This document shows, one piece after another, positions 22,741-34,700 of a stretch of 64,000 bases of DNA. The translations under genes and the position numbers were made by a program. Numbering within the stretch: the stretch's first letter is position 1; the number at the start of each line of letters is the position of its first letter. Where the stretch lies: assembly GCA_011800155.1 (NCBI GenBank), contig CM022370.1, forward strand, positions 2,356,001 through 2,420,000, read 5' to 3'. The stretch is from Flammulina velutipes. Taxonomy: Eukaryota; Basidiomycota; Agaricomycetes; Agaricales; Physalacriaceae. The notes below the pieces were generated by a model. It saw nothing but the letters and a program-made list of their open reading frames with translations. It had not been told where the DNA came from and searched no databases.

Positions 22741-24528
22741 ATGTAAGTCGTCCATCCCGCCTCTGCCATCCTTTCTAACGAACGCAGGGCCAGAAACCCC
22801 TTTAGCGCGCGCGAAGACAAACATCTTGCTGAGTACATCGCGACGCACAATCCCCGACCAGAAGGCCGGCGAGGCAAAAAGTTGTACCAAGATCTGGTCA
22901 AAGTATGTCCAATTTCTCGCGCTATCTGCACTCGCACTGACTAACGCCAGGATGTCACAACGCATTCATGGTCCAAAACTCACTCGTGGCAGTCCTGGCG
23001 CGACCGATACGTAAAGAACAACGACGGCAGCCTTGACCGTGCCATCAATCGCTATTTAATAGCAGCAAAGGCCAAACCCAACCAGAGCCCCTCCAGCTCC
23101 CCATCACGCGTCGCCAATGATCCCGCTAACATTCAAGCCGGTCCTTCGAAGACAGAGCCCGATGTCAAACATACAGCTGCTAACGCCTCTTCGTTCGTCA
23201 TTTCTCGAATCGGTCTAAATCACTTTTTGACAGATCCATTCAGCTCTGAAACAGCCCATTTACCTCCCCCAAAGCAACCCTCTCTATACCCCGACCTGTC
23301 TGGTCTTGCAGGTCCCTCCAATGCAGTACACGCGCCAGCTCAGCCTAAGCCTAAGTTACGGAAGCGCCAGCCTACGCCTGATAGGGATTCTGGCTTCTTC
23401 GAGTCCTCGCCATCCGCGCCACAATCACCTGCTGCTCCCCCACGCAAGCTACCTCGGATAGAGAAAGGCACGTTCAGGACGACACTGGCATCCTCCCGTA
23501 AACGCGCCGCTAGCTCTGATGGCGAGAGTGAAAACGTCTGGCCTCCGGTTCGTCGACGGAAACGCTCACGAGAAGCAGCAGAGTCCAATACCAGCCCTAT
23601 TGTTCAAGACCCTCCGCCGCGCACTGACAATATCAGAATTGAGAGAACGGTCTCCGTCTCGCCACCAAAACCGATGCCTCATATATCAGATTTCACGTCG
23701 GCTACACCGACTCCAGCACCTTTCACGATGTATCCTTTGGCAGACAATAACAAACCAGGACAGTCTTCCAAAAGCACTCCCAGCTTACCTACCCACAAAC
23801 GCTCCTCCTCCGCCTACTCCGACCCCGATGATCCCTTCCAAACTCACCACCGTCATCGACGATACACTCTCGGTGCAGCCCCAATACCATCCTCCGAACT
23901 ACCTCACATTGATCTAAAAGCCGAACGCCGCAAATCGAGATCATCCATGCCTGCGCCAGAGAAGATGATCGAACGCGGAATTTCAGTATGGGTATCCGAG
24001 ATGGCGGAGAAGTATACGCTATCAAAGGCTTTTGTGCGCCGCACTTGGGATACGTTGGCGGATGAGGAGGAGGCAGAGAAAGTTTTTGTGGCTTCACGGG
24101 ATAATCAAGAGAGGGCGCTCAGTACGAGTGCTATGGGTTCTCGGAGGCGTTCGTCGGCGAGCTCGAAGGCTTCGAGACTGGAGATTAGTCCTCTCAAGAA
24201 TGGGGTGGAGGTGGAGGGTGAATATCAGCCTCCTTCAGAATCCCGGGCAGCGCAGATGGTTCGGCGGTCTAGGAAGGGGAAAGAGCGCGACGTCTCTTAT
24301 TCACGGCAGAGCTTGAAGGGGCTCAATCGATCTCCGAGTATTATGTTGGAGACCCCAAGTCCTCCTCAGCGATTTCAACGCAAATGGGGAGATGCCGAGG
24401 ACGATGTGTTGAGGCGATTGGGTCCGGGCGATATGGCTGAAGCTCGTGCTTTGGAGGTTGAGTTTGGATATGATTTTATCTCCGACAGAGTAGAGGAAAT
24501 TCTGTTGGCGTCTTTGGGCCCATCTTGA
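22741..24528 (+). CDS. Rap1-like telomere protein with N-terminal Myb domain
   Basis: The start codon is split by the first intron: AT at 22741-22742, intron 22743-22787 (GTAAGT..CAG), then G. The product begins MARNPFSAREDKHLAEYIAT, followed by GRRGKKLYQDLVK, a second intron, and HSWSKTHSWQSWRDRYVKNN. This matches the Rap1 Myb domain, with the typical HSWQSWRDRY end. A Pro/Ser-rich middle follows. The last 150 residues contain ERGISVWVSEMAEKYTLSKA and a terminal ALEVEFGYDFISDRVEEIL, which may be the Rap1 C-terminal protein-binding module. No BRCT domain precedes the Myb, unlike human and fission-yeast Rap1. In other fungi Rap1 works in the telomere cap through Taz1/TRF-type partners. Confidence 0.68.
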
Positions 24529-24915
24529 CGGCTTCCATGTGTCTTTAACTTCTCGCCTTGTCACTTAATAACGAGACATTCTTGTTCGACACCTCCAATG
24601 ACAGATTGAGTCGTTCGCTGTCAGTGTCACCTCGGTAAGAGCGTTCACCGGTATAGCATTGTCAAGATGAACACCAATAAGTATGTGAATCCCGTAAGTT
24701 GCTGGCAAGTGAGTTGAGTCACAAGCGCAGAAGGTGGTATGTGTATTATAGTAATGTCAGTAGCGGCGATAGCAGGTGGATGAGGGAAGCTATAAGTACA
24801 AATGGTTCTGCGAGTTGAGTTGCAGATGATGGTAGGGATACAGATGATTGCACAGAGATGATGGAGACGGGAAAGAGAAAGCAAGAAAGCGTGAAAAGAA
24901 TGTGGGAGACATCAA
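24529..24915. other. Intergenic between convergent genes
   Basis: The rap1 and EMG1 genes converge here. The gap should carry both 3' ends. I see no gene and no strong hairpin. Confidence 0.35.
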
Positions 24916-26187
24916 TTAGATGATGTCCCAAAGATCCTCTAGGGCGCAGCAGAACTGCGTGTCTTGTGAGTAATTGAGGGTGGAAGAGAACGGATTGAGA
25001 CGGACCTTGCCACAGGCAACGCTGGCGCTGAGAGGATAGTTGCTGATGCCGATTTTTTCGTCAACGTAGGCATCGGCAAAGTCATCTCGGCCACGAGCCA
25101 TGGCGCCGACAAAGACCGCGATGTTGTGGGTTGCAGGTAGTGTCGGCAAATACTTTGAGAGACGCATGACCGGGGCATCTCCAGACAGTGCTATATCCAC
25201 GGTTCATCAAATTGAAGGTTAGCGAGAAGCTGGAACGTACTCAGTTTAATTGTGTTGGGAGGGAAATGATCAACGACTGGATTCTAATTTTTTTTCCGAT
25301 CAGGTCAGATGAGATTTCGTTGTAGTAAGAGAATTGACGTACTTTGACAACTTTTAGCAGGCGCTCTGGTCCGTTCACACCGCGAATAGATAGCTTGTGA
25401 AGAAGTTGGACTGGGAACAAATGAGCATTGGAACATGTGGGTACAGAGCAGAAGATTTACCCATGAGACCACTGAAGCGCTTGAATGTCCTGGGTATCCT
25501 GACGTGCGGGTTGACTTCAATAAGCACGCCTTTTGCGGTGTGTATGTAGACCTGGAGAAGGCCGGCTTTGTTCAAAGGAGAGTCAAGGAGAGTGAGAAGA
25601 CACTGGGAGCATGTGAGAAGTAGTGGTGAGAAGGATTGGGACGATCTTACTTGGTGAGTGATGTCTGGGCGCGCGTCTGCTATGTCCCGGCCCGTCTTTG
25701 CCAGTATGCCCTGGTGGTCGTCGCAATTGAGCAGCGTATACTTGACCTCGCCCTCCTTGCCGTTTTTTCCATGCTTTGCGCTCCCGCTCGATATGCGGTA
25801 TGCCTCGAGACATGCCTGCTCAAGGACGACAAAGAGACGGCGCTGAGAGGCTGCTGCGATGCCCTTGGGAACATGCGCCTGAACGGGCAGCATGGACGGA
25901 TTTGTCGACGGAGTTTTGCGCGCCTTGGAGGCAGGGAGCGGTTTAGTGGGTCTGTCCACGTTTTTAAGGATAGTGACGGCGGCAGGCTCTGTGTCCATCT
26001 CGCTTGAAGAAGTCTCTGAATCTGAGGACAAAGTCTGTTTGCGACGCTGGGAAGGACGTTCTCCAGGCGTAGACTTTGGGCGTTCTGGCGGGCTGAGTTC
26101 GTCTGGATTGAGCAGATGCGATAAATCGCGGTGTTCAGCGACAGACAACGAGCCAGAGTGGCGTCGACGGGCGGGCACAGTGGTCAT
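24916..26187 (-). CDS. EMG1: EMG1/NEP1, 18S rRNA pseudouridine N1-methyltransferase
   Basis: EMG1 is the SPOUT-fold enzyme that methylates a hypermodified pseudouridine in 18S rRNA and helps 40S assembly in the nucleolus. The first 100 residues are a Ser/Pro/Lys-rich extension. The enzyme core then reads [100 protein letters not shown], and [18 protein letters not shown], ending in [12 protein letters not shown]. Five or so introns interrupt it. The ATG at 26187 ([12 protein letters not shown]) is the first in frame. It diverges from malate dehydrogenase, with 100 bases between start codons. Confidence 0.93.
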
Positions 26188-26287
26188 GGTACGAGTCAAG
26201 ATAATCAATTATTTATTTTTGCGATAAATTCGGTAAACTTCGGGCGTCCGTACCCGACTCCGAACCGTTCCTTGTCCTCTCTCCATC
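26188..26287. promoter_or_regulatory. Bidirectional promoter, EMG1 / malate dehydrogenase
   Basis: A 100-base gap separates the start codons of these divergent housekeeping genes. It contains an AT-rich core (ATTATTTATTTTTGCGATAA) and no canonical TATA box at a fixed distance. Shared use is inferred from the distance alone. Confidence 0.45.
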
Positions 26288-27552
26288 ATGTTCGCTCGCT
26301 CTATCCTTCGCTCTGCTGCACCGGCTGTTAGGTCTTTCTCGACGACGCCGTCCTGCCTGACCAAGGTCGCTGTTCTCGGCGCTGGTGGAGGCATCGGACA
26401 GCCTCTCTCTCTCTTGCTCAAGAACGACCCCCTCGTTACTTCCTTGAGCTTGTACGATATTCGTGGCGCGCCTGGTGTCGCTGCCGATGTTAGCCACGTT
26501 GATACCGCCAGTGAGGTGAGTTACTCCCAGTATTCACGCGTTCAATTCACTAACGACGTGTTTAGGTCAGAGGTTACGAGGCAGACAAGCTCGACGAGGC
26601 TCTAGATGGTGTCGAGGTCGTCGTCATCCCTGCCGGTGTCCCCCGCAAAGTGCGTTATTAATTTTCTTGACTGACATTGCATACTCATTCTACTTTTAGC
26701 CTGGAGTAAGTTGCGCATTCAGTTTCCATCACCCCCGTACTAATTCCGCTTGCTAGATGACCCGTGATGATCTCTTCAACGTATGTGTTTGCATCTCTCT
26801 TTGCGCGTGCGAAAACTTACCCAATTCCTAGACGAACGCGTCTATTGTCCGCGACCTTGCTACGGCCGTTGCGCGTGTCGCACCCAAGGCACACATCCTC
26901 GTCATCTCCAACCCCGTCAACTCTACCGTTCCCATTGTTGCCGCTACTCTCGAAAAGGCTGGTGTCTTTGACCCCAAGCGCGTCTTTGGTGTAACCACCC
27001 TCGATGTTGTCCGTGCTGCTCGTTTCCTCTCTGGTGTTGCCGGCGCGACTCCTTCAGAGACCGGTGTGACTGTTATTGGTGGACACAGTGGTGCCACCAT
27101 CGTCCCTCTGTTGTCGCAATCCTCCTATGGCAAGGCCGTCAAGGGAGAGGTGTACGACAAGTTGGTGAACCGTATCCAGTTCGGAGGTGACGAGGTCGTC
27201 AAGGCTAAGGATGGTGCTGGAAGCGCCACGCTCTCCATGGCCTACGCCGGTGCCAAATTCACCCACCAGCTTCTCCGTGGCTTGAATGGCGAGAAAGATG
27301 TTATCACCCCCACCTTTGTCAAGAGCCCTCTGTTCGAAGACCAGGGCGTAGACTTCTTCTCTTCCAATGTGACTCTCGGCGTACGTTCTTCGTTATATTT
27401 AGGTTGTAAAGAGACTGACTCTGTTTTAGCCTAACGGCGTGGAGACGATCCACCCTATTGGACCTCTTTCTGCGGAGGAGGAGACTCTTTTGGCCGCTTG
27501 CTTGCCTGAACTCAAGAAGAACATTGAAAAGGGCAAGGCATTTGTCGCCTAG
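26288..27552 (+). CDS. MDH1: Malate dehydrogenase, mitochondrial
   Basis: This NAD-dependent enzyme interconverts malate and oxaloacetate in the TCA cycle. The first 24 residues ([20 protein letters not shown]) form a classic presequence. The Rossmann motif is [18 protein letters not shown]. Substrate-binding arginines appear in [18 protein letters not shown], then [11 protein letters not shown], and the catalytic His in [15 protein letters not shown]. The C-terminus is [19 protein letters not shown]. Two very short exons lie in the middle: 26700-26705 (CCTGGA, coding Pro-Gly) and 26757-26780 (24 nt, MTRDDLFN). Both are required to keep the conserved loop that closes on substrate. Length is close to the usual 335-340 residues. 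Confidence 0.96.
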
Positions 27553-27657
27553 ACGTACCCATAGAACTATCACTATCCTTTGATCGTTCAATACACTCTT
27601 AAAATGTAAAACCAACTGTGTGAGATGTTTGAGCGATAAATTAGCATATACATATTG

Positions 27658-28697
27658 TTATGAGTCCTGTGGCGTGTCAACTACGGATTCAGTTGCATCA
27701 CTTCCGTACCATACAGACTTCCATCTCTGCTCTAGACGAGACGCTTCCGCTTCGACAGCCAACACGACCGCACGCCGCCTCTCACGAACACTACGCTCTC
27801 CCCAGCTCTCCACTGAATCGAGGTTAACCAGAAGCCTATTGAGCATCTCGTTATACGCATGCACAGCATTATTATTCGTCGTAAACGCCAATTTGGGCGT
27901 GCCTTCTGCAGGAGGCGGAGATGAATTATCGATGGGCAGGGTATAGGTCTGGTCGCATTGAAAGTCGAGGTGAGAAGGCCAGACGAAGTCTTTCTGTAGC
28001 TGTTGGAACTGGGTTTCTATGGATGCGATGGAGGCGAGGGATTGTTCGACGTGGTGTTCGTGGGTGTCGAGTTTGGGAGGGGGTGTTGGGGCGGGGGAGG
28101 GGAGGGATTGGGAGGGGAGAGGTGGGACTGGCGCTGGCGCTGGAGACGGGGATGGACGGCGCGAGTGAGAGCGTGACTGGGAGGATGAACGCGAGGGCGA
28201 TTTCCTGTATGATCGGTATATCGGAGTGTACGCATCGTCTGGATACAGCTGTGGTGGTATGGGTGGCTGATGCGATGTATTCTGCCCGTACTGATTCTCC
28301 GGCATTGGCATTCGTGGTGGAGAAGAGGACCGTATGGGAATCTGAGTCCTCGTCCGAGGTCTTGACTGTGAGCACATGTCAGATTTTGAGCGGGAAGAGG
28401 CGGGAGGGGACGTACTCTTTCCCATGTATCGGCGTCGTCGTAGACATCGTAGTCATTGGGCACCGGGGGCGGCACGTCGTATTCATCTGGCAAGTATTGC
28501 CGGGCGCGTTCGAGCTTCTCCCGCTCTATCCTCTGCTGCTCTAGGTGTCGTTCGTGCCGCGCGCGTTCAGTAGCGTGGTTAGACAAGCCGTGGAATGGGT
28601 CGGGATATTGGATTGGAGTTGGTTGGGTCTGGTGTCCGTAGGGGTAGTAACCAGAACCGTAGGGTGTGCTGCGATAGAAGGGATTTCCACCAAACAT
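27658..28697 (-). CDS. BAG-domain protein (Hsp70 co-chaperone type)
   Basis: Two exons encode about 330 residues. The N-terminal third is Tyr/Pro/Gly-rich (MFGGNPFYRSTPYGSGYYPY), then helical and charged (ERARHERHLEQQRIEREKLE). The middle is a Ser/Arg/Pro-rich disordered segment. The C-terminal 120 residues look like a three-helix BAG domain: SLASIASIETQFQQLQKDF, AVHAYNEMLNRLLVNLDSVE, and RRRAVVLAVEAEASRLEQRW. BAG domains bind the Hsp70 ATPase domain and speed nucleotide exchange. The intron joins TWER to SRPRTRTQ. Family assignment is by helix pattern and remembered fungal relatives. Confidence 0.7.
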
Positions 28698-29175
28698 GAT
28701 TCAAGTTGAAGGCTGTTTACAATGGTTGACTGAGCAAATAGGAATTTATAGATATCCTTTGGAGGTCCAGAGGCTGGTGGAAGGCAGGAGAAAGTGCGAG
28801 ATTGCCAAGCCGATCACTTGTCTTGATGACATCAATAAGCAATTGAGACGTTCATGTTCTGTCAGTGGTCGCTGTACTGTACAGGTGAATACAGGATATT
28901 CGTTGAGAGGGAGATATATAATAATGTAACAACTGCCCTATTTAACTGTCCCTCTATACGCAGCTGCCAGCTTCATGGCTTCCCGTCAACCTCCTGCGAT
29001 CGCCATCGACTACAACCAGCCTTAATGAGCACTGGCGGAGACATCTTGTCGAGCTCTTTGCCTAGAAGACAATCCTATCGGGTTTCCAAGCCTCGGTCGA
29101 CGGCCGCGGTGCTCCTGAACAATACTAGACAATCGCTCCATACAACTCATGTATGGAGTCGAAACTTGAAATATG
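28698..29175. other. Intergenic, 478 bases
   Basis: This is the promoter side of the BAG gene and the 3' flank of the Smr gene, both on the minus strand. Short open frames occur, but none is convincing. No repeat or element is visible. Confidence 0.35.
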
Positions 29176-31521
29176 TTATGGGATGACCCAAGACGAGGTA
29201 AGGATGAGAATGCCCGCATTCTGGGGATCAATCGCGGTGAAAATTCCGTGCCTTCAACATAACGATCAGCCAATTGACCACAGAGAAACAAACAAAAACG
29301 ACATACTGAGCCATGGCGCTCTCAATCGCAGGTTTGAGCTTCGCCCTCCCATCCTTGGAATGCAAGCCTTTCCCGACGACAACGAGAAGGGTGTTCCGTT
29401 TCTCAGCCAAAACTTGTCGAAAAGCCTTCTCGGTGTGGCTAACAGCTTCCGGTACCAGGAGACCATGTACATCTATCTTAGACACGCCGACGAGCTCGTT
29501 CCCGTGCGATACATTGCGAGCTAGATATGACACCGTGAATTCCAGTTTTATAGCCGTCCAAGAACATGAACCTTACCATGGTAGTGCCGTTTTTCAGCTC
29601 GCTCATGCAACTTCTTGATCTTCTCACTTGATGACTCGATCTCTCCGAGAAGCATAAATGCTCTCCCCTGGTCCCCATTCTTCAATGCCTGCGCCCGGTC
29701 CTGATGAAGCGTCCGCCTCCGTGCCTCCTCATCCCACGCATCACGTCGCAGCTGTTGTGCATGGTTGCTCAACCCGGGAGAATCGGGGGATGTGATGGCG
29801 CTGGTGACCGTCGGCGTCGAAGCAGCGGTTTCTTCCTGTATAGTGGTAGGTACGCGCGAAGACGAGGGTAATGGTATGGGAATTGGAATCGCGGAGGCGT
29901 TCTCATCTGCGAACATCCGAGATGCAATGGAGGGAAACTGGGCACCCTCTTCGTCGGAGGATAATGAGGCCTCTGAGGACCTTGGTGTCATTAGAGGATC
30001 GTCGTCGATCTGTCGAGACCTCCTAGAGCTAGAGGGGAGTCTGATGTTGTCGCCGAATGGTGTTTGCAGTGGATCACTCTCGTCTGGTAGGTAGACTGGT
30101 GAGTCTGGAGGAGTAGTTCGGATGGGCGAAGGGGGAAGGACCTCTTCCACGCTGGCTTCGATGATGGTTGGAGGACGGAATAGCATTGGCTGTGCCGATG
30201 GAGGTCTCGTTTCAACCTCGCCAGCTCCGGGAAATGGAAAGAAGCCTTCAATGGCACTGAGAGGCGGTATGGAGCCAGTTCGTTCGGGTATGGCGTGGGG
30301 ATGGGGCATCATGAGAGGAAGTGGAAGCTCATCCTGCTCCTCTTCAACGATGGGAGGAGGAGGAGGAGGATGAGTTGCTGGCTGAACAGAAGGAGGTCGT
30401 TGGTAGGGCATGCTAGGCGGCAATACAACTGGAGGAGTGCTGAAAGCAGACGAGGGAGGGATTGAAGTTGGCCTTGACTGCGTAAAGCGAGGATGAATAG
30501 CTACGGGAGATCCGAGGACCATTGGTTGGACAGATGGTGGCCGTTGGTCGGACGTGGATCGTGATATGGGTGGAGGGGCAGAGGAGGGAGGGATTGACGG
30601 AGGCCTGGGCTGGCTGTAACGAGGATATTGAAGGAAGGATGGCACAGATACGCTGTACTCTGGGGCGGGAGTTGAGATATTGTCGGCGGCATGGGAGAAG
30701 CTGAGAGATATCGGAGACAACGGCGCGCCGTAGTCTGCAAGCTCTGCGTCATGGCTCGACGGAGAATCGCGGTCGGAAATATGAGAATAACCTGCTTTGG
30801 ATGTGTGGAGAAGAGGTGGTTCTGGTAATACAGGTGAAGCGGGATGATTGGAAGGTTCTGAAGGAGGATATGCATGGGATATGACGGATGAGATGGTGGA
30901 TGCGTTGTGTTGAGGAGTAGGAAGGATGGGCCGTAGAGTGTTCCGTCTTATCCTTGGTACGTCTATGGGTTCTTCTGCCTGATTTATTCGAGGTGGCGCA
31001 ATAACGATATTGATTGGCGGCGGGGTTGGAGGTGATCGAACTACGTGTCGAGTTCGTGGCACCGGGGGCGCAGTTTTGGGAACCACGTCCGCTGGTCGAT
31101 GATGAGGTCGTGAAACCCTATGCCGTTCCACAACTTCCACTCGTTCCTCCTGGGGCTCCTCCGAGGGATAATCGACATGTACTGTCCTTCTCCGGCCCTT
31201 CTTCTTCTCCTTGGTCGTGTCATACCAATGTTTTCGACTTAAAGCCTCCGAAAATAGGATCCCGAGGGCGGTCCACAGGACCATTAAGCCGACCCCGATA
31301 GCGTCCTCGGAGAGATGGAAGTAAAGCAGGAGGCGAAGACCGTACACCATATAAGGCAGCGCAGATTGGAAGGTAGGCTCCGTATGTGCAACATAGTACA
31401 TTGAAGCACCCTCCCATGCGCCTAGTAAAATGGGCCCAAGAGCGGATCGTTGGGGTTCGTCGACAAATTGGACTGCTGCGTAGATACAGAGGCTGGAGAG
31501 AGATTGAACTAGGCTTTCCAT
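29176..31521 (-). CDS. Membrane-anchored DUF1771-Smr protein
   Basis: The N-terminal 110 residues hold two or three hydrophobic segments (LSSLCIYAAVQFV, ALGPILLGAWEGASMYYVA, IGVGLMVLWTALGILFSEAL). A Pro/Ser-rich disordered region of about 430 residues follows, with repeated RPPSIPPSSAPPP-like units. The C-terminus carries a helical DUF1771 segment (LRRDAWDEEARRRTLHQDRA) and an Smr domain, KIDVHGLLVPEAVSHTEKAF and VVVGKGLHSKDGRAKLKPA. Smr domains bind or nick nucleic acid, and the LDLHGL and TGRGxHS-like motifs are visible as IDVHGL and GKGLHS. Two introns near the 3' end give a final exon ending LTSSWVIP. I take the ATG at 31521 (MESLVQSL). Confidence 0.75.
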
Positions 31522-31752
31522 GATGGTGAAAGGCAGAGAAACATGTTGCAGCCGCGCAAGCTCATCGACGCCTTGAGGCAAACAGCGTGTGTGACATAAC
31601 GCCCACGTGACGCACGCGTCTTGAATGCAGGGCTAAGCGTTGATTCGTCCTGAACACCGACCATCTCTCCCGCCATTTCCGCTGTCGCTCAGCTTTGGAC
31701 GCAAAGTGCGCTATCTCAAAGCATTCTGACTCGTTACTGATAGATATCTAGC

Positions 31753-34700
31753 ATGAACCGCTATCCAACCTACGAAAATGTAGAATACGACGAAAGCGCA
31801 AACTCCAGCGAGGACGAGTCGGAGATTACAGACTATCTATCGTCCTACCCCCAGTCGCAGTACCCATCTCAGTATCAGTACTCACCGATGGAGTCTCAGT
31901 CATCGACGCAGTTCCAACGATATCAGCCTGGTCGCGTCTTGGAGCCAATACACACCGGAGAGACACTAGACCTTCACGGAAACACAACCTCCTATCCCTC
32001 CTCCGCCGGCCACACACGCTACGATGAAGAGGACTACGTTCCTCCGTCCATGTACTCCGGCAGCACCACCAGCCACGACGAGCCCGAGTTTGACCACTTC
32101 AGCTACGACCCAGAGGGCTTCACCTCCGGCTTTCATCCTGACGCGCGGCCGCCTTTCCGATCGCGCTCGCCCACTCCCCGCGTCGACGACGAGGATTACC
32201 TTGTTGATGGCGACCGCAGCTTCCACTACACTGGCCCCGAGCCTGAAAAGGACCAAGAGCCCGAGGGCTACTTCCCCAGCGATCCCTCCTTCTGGCCTAC
32301 GACTATGGCTAAACACCCTTCCATTGCCTCGCAGTCAGAGCCCGAAACTCCCAACGGCATGATGCATTTTGGTCGAGCACCCGTCGGAAAAACAGAACGT
32401 CGGCATCGCAAGAAGAGGGTCAAGCTCACCAATGGTAATCTCATATACGAGGAGGTAATCCCGAGCATGTTGGTTCTACCGCGGAGGGCAAATCCGGAGA
32501 CTAGCCAGTTTTCATACAGTACAGTTTTCGGTGATCCAGACGAATTCGCTGCGCGTCAATACAGCCTGAGGCAGGTCAAGTACAAGAGGATCACCGAAAT
32601 CTTTGTCGTCATCACGATGTACAATGTGAGTCAATGTGCGTGGCGTACATGACAGCCAATATTAACGCACCGATAGGAAGACGAGATTCTTTTCTGTCGG
32701 ACACTCTACGGAGTGATGCGTAACATAGCTCAGCTTTGCACTCGGAAGAATTCAAAGACCTGGGGAAAGAATGGATGGCAAAAGGTACATCATTTTGCAG
32801 TGAATCGTTTGATATCCTTACGTGTCCCAGGTTGTCGTTTGTATAGTGGCGGATGGGAAGACAAAGATCCACCCCAGAGTCCTAGACTGCCTAACGTTAT
32901 TAGGCGTATACATGGATCCCCAGAAAGTAGCCAAGACCCAGGGCTTCAACAAAAGCCGGCCAGCAGGACATCTTTACGAATATACGACTTCTTTCGGGCT
33001 GGACGCCAACCTTCACTTCAAGTACCCGGACAAGGGTATTGTGCCGACGCAGATCATATTTCTATTAAAGGAGAAGAACCAGAAGAAAATCAATAGTCAT
33101 CGCTGGTTCTTCAACGCCTTTGCCCCATTACTCCAGGTCAGTTCATTTGGCCTTATTGTGACTGTATACTCATATTCTGATAGCCAAAAGTCTGTATATT
33201 ACTTGACGTAGGAACCTGTCCGGGCAGCAACAGCTTTTACAAGCTTTGGAAGACATTCGATCTCAATTCCAACGTTGGCGGTGCATGCGGTGAGATCGCC
33301 GCGTTCAAAGGAAAATGGTGGCGCCTATTACTGAATCCACTGGGTATGATAGTCTATTGCTGTGCGGTTTACATGTTGCTAATCGAGTCATATAGTCGCC
33401 TCTCAAAATTTCGAGTACAAGATTAGTTCTGTCTTGGATAAACCAACGGAGTCGTTGTTTGGGTATATCAGCGTGTTGGTACGTGGATGATACCACATTT
33501 TGCCGGTCTTTCACTGATATAAAGTGAAGCCTGGCGCGTTTTCCGCATATCGGTATGCTCTTTATTCATTGGGACCTTTATGTAATAACCTGACGCGTGT
33601 AGATATTTCGCTTTGCAAAACGACGAGAACGGCGTTGGACCTCTGGCCTCTTATTTCAAGGGTGAGGTGTTGCACGGACGCGACACTGACATCTTCACCT
33701 CGAACATGTGTAAGTGCATCCGACGTCTGTTACCAATCCAGCCATCTGACAATACCTGTAGACCTCGCTGAGGATGTAAGCCATTCGTGATCACCCCCTT
33801 CGTCCAATCAAACTCATCATCTGCAGCGTATCCTGTGCTTTGAGCTTGTTGCCAAAGCAAACTCCAATTGGTGAGTCGTAACGGTACTCTCTCTCCATTC
33901 TTCGTTTTTGACAACTGTGAACAGGGTCCTTCGATATGTCAGAGGAGCTGTTGGCGAAACTGATGTTCCAGACGCTCTGCATGAGTTTATAAGCCAACGG
34001 CGCCGTTGGTTGAATGGCTCGTTCTTCGCTGCTACGTATGCCATCGCGCATACACCTCAGATATGGCGATCTGGCCACAGTTTGTCTCGCAAGGTCTTTC
34101 TAACGATAGAGACGGTGTACAACATTATGAACTTGTGCTTCTCTTGGTTCAGCATTGTACGTGTTTGATTGTCATTTTCAGATGGTAGTAGATTGACCAT
34201 ACTCAAGGGAAACTTCTTCATATTCTTCGTAAGCGAGTGTGTAGATGGACTACAATATGGTTACTGACGCCGTGCAGGTCGTGTTAACTTCGTCTCTGGA
34301 AGATGCGTCATTTGGGCTTTGGGGCGGTATCAAATTCTTCAACTGGGCTGCACAGGTATGACCTCTGTCGAATAAACAAAGACCAGTGAAACTTATGCGT
34401 TTTCTAGTACGCATTGGCATCTATCATGATAGCATTATTCTTCATCTCTATGAGCATAAAGCCCAAGACGTAGGTCTTATGTGTCCATTCGCCTTGGCCA
34501 CGCTGACGGGACGAATAGAGGAAGAACAAAGTACAAGATCATCTCGATAGTGCTTGCACTTTTCATGGTCTACATGCTCGCGGCTGTGATTGTTTCTGCT
34601 GTGAAATCTGGCTCTGAAGGTGGGGCCTCAAGGAAGATCATGCTGTTCAGTTTGATCATCACGTATGGAGGTGAGTTTGTTAGGTCCTACGCATGCACTG

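Noticed and set aside
30350..30372. GGA microsatellite
   Set aside because: It encodes a Pro run in the Smr protein and needs no other explanation.
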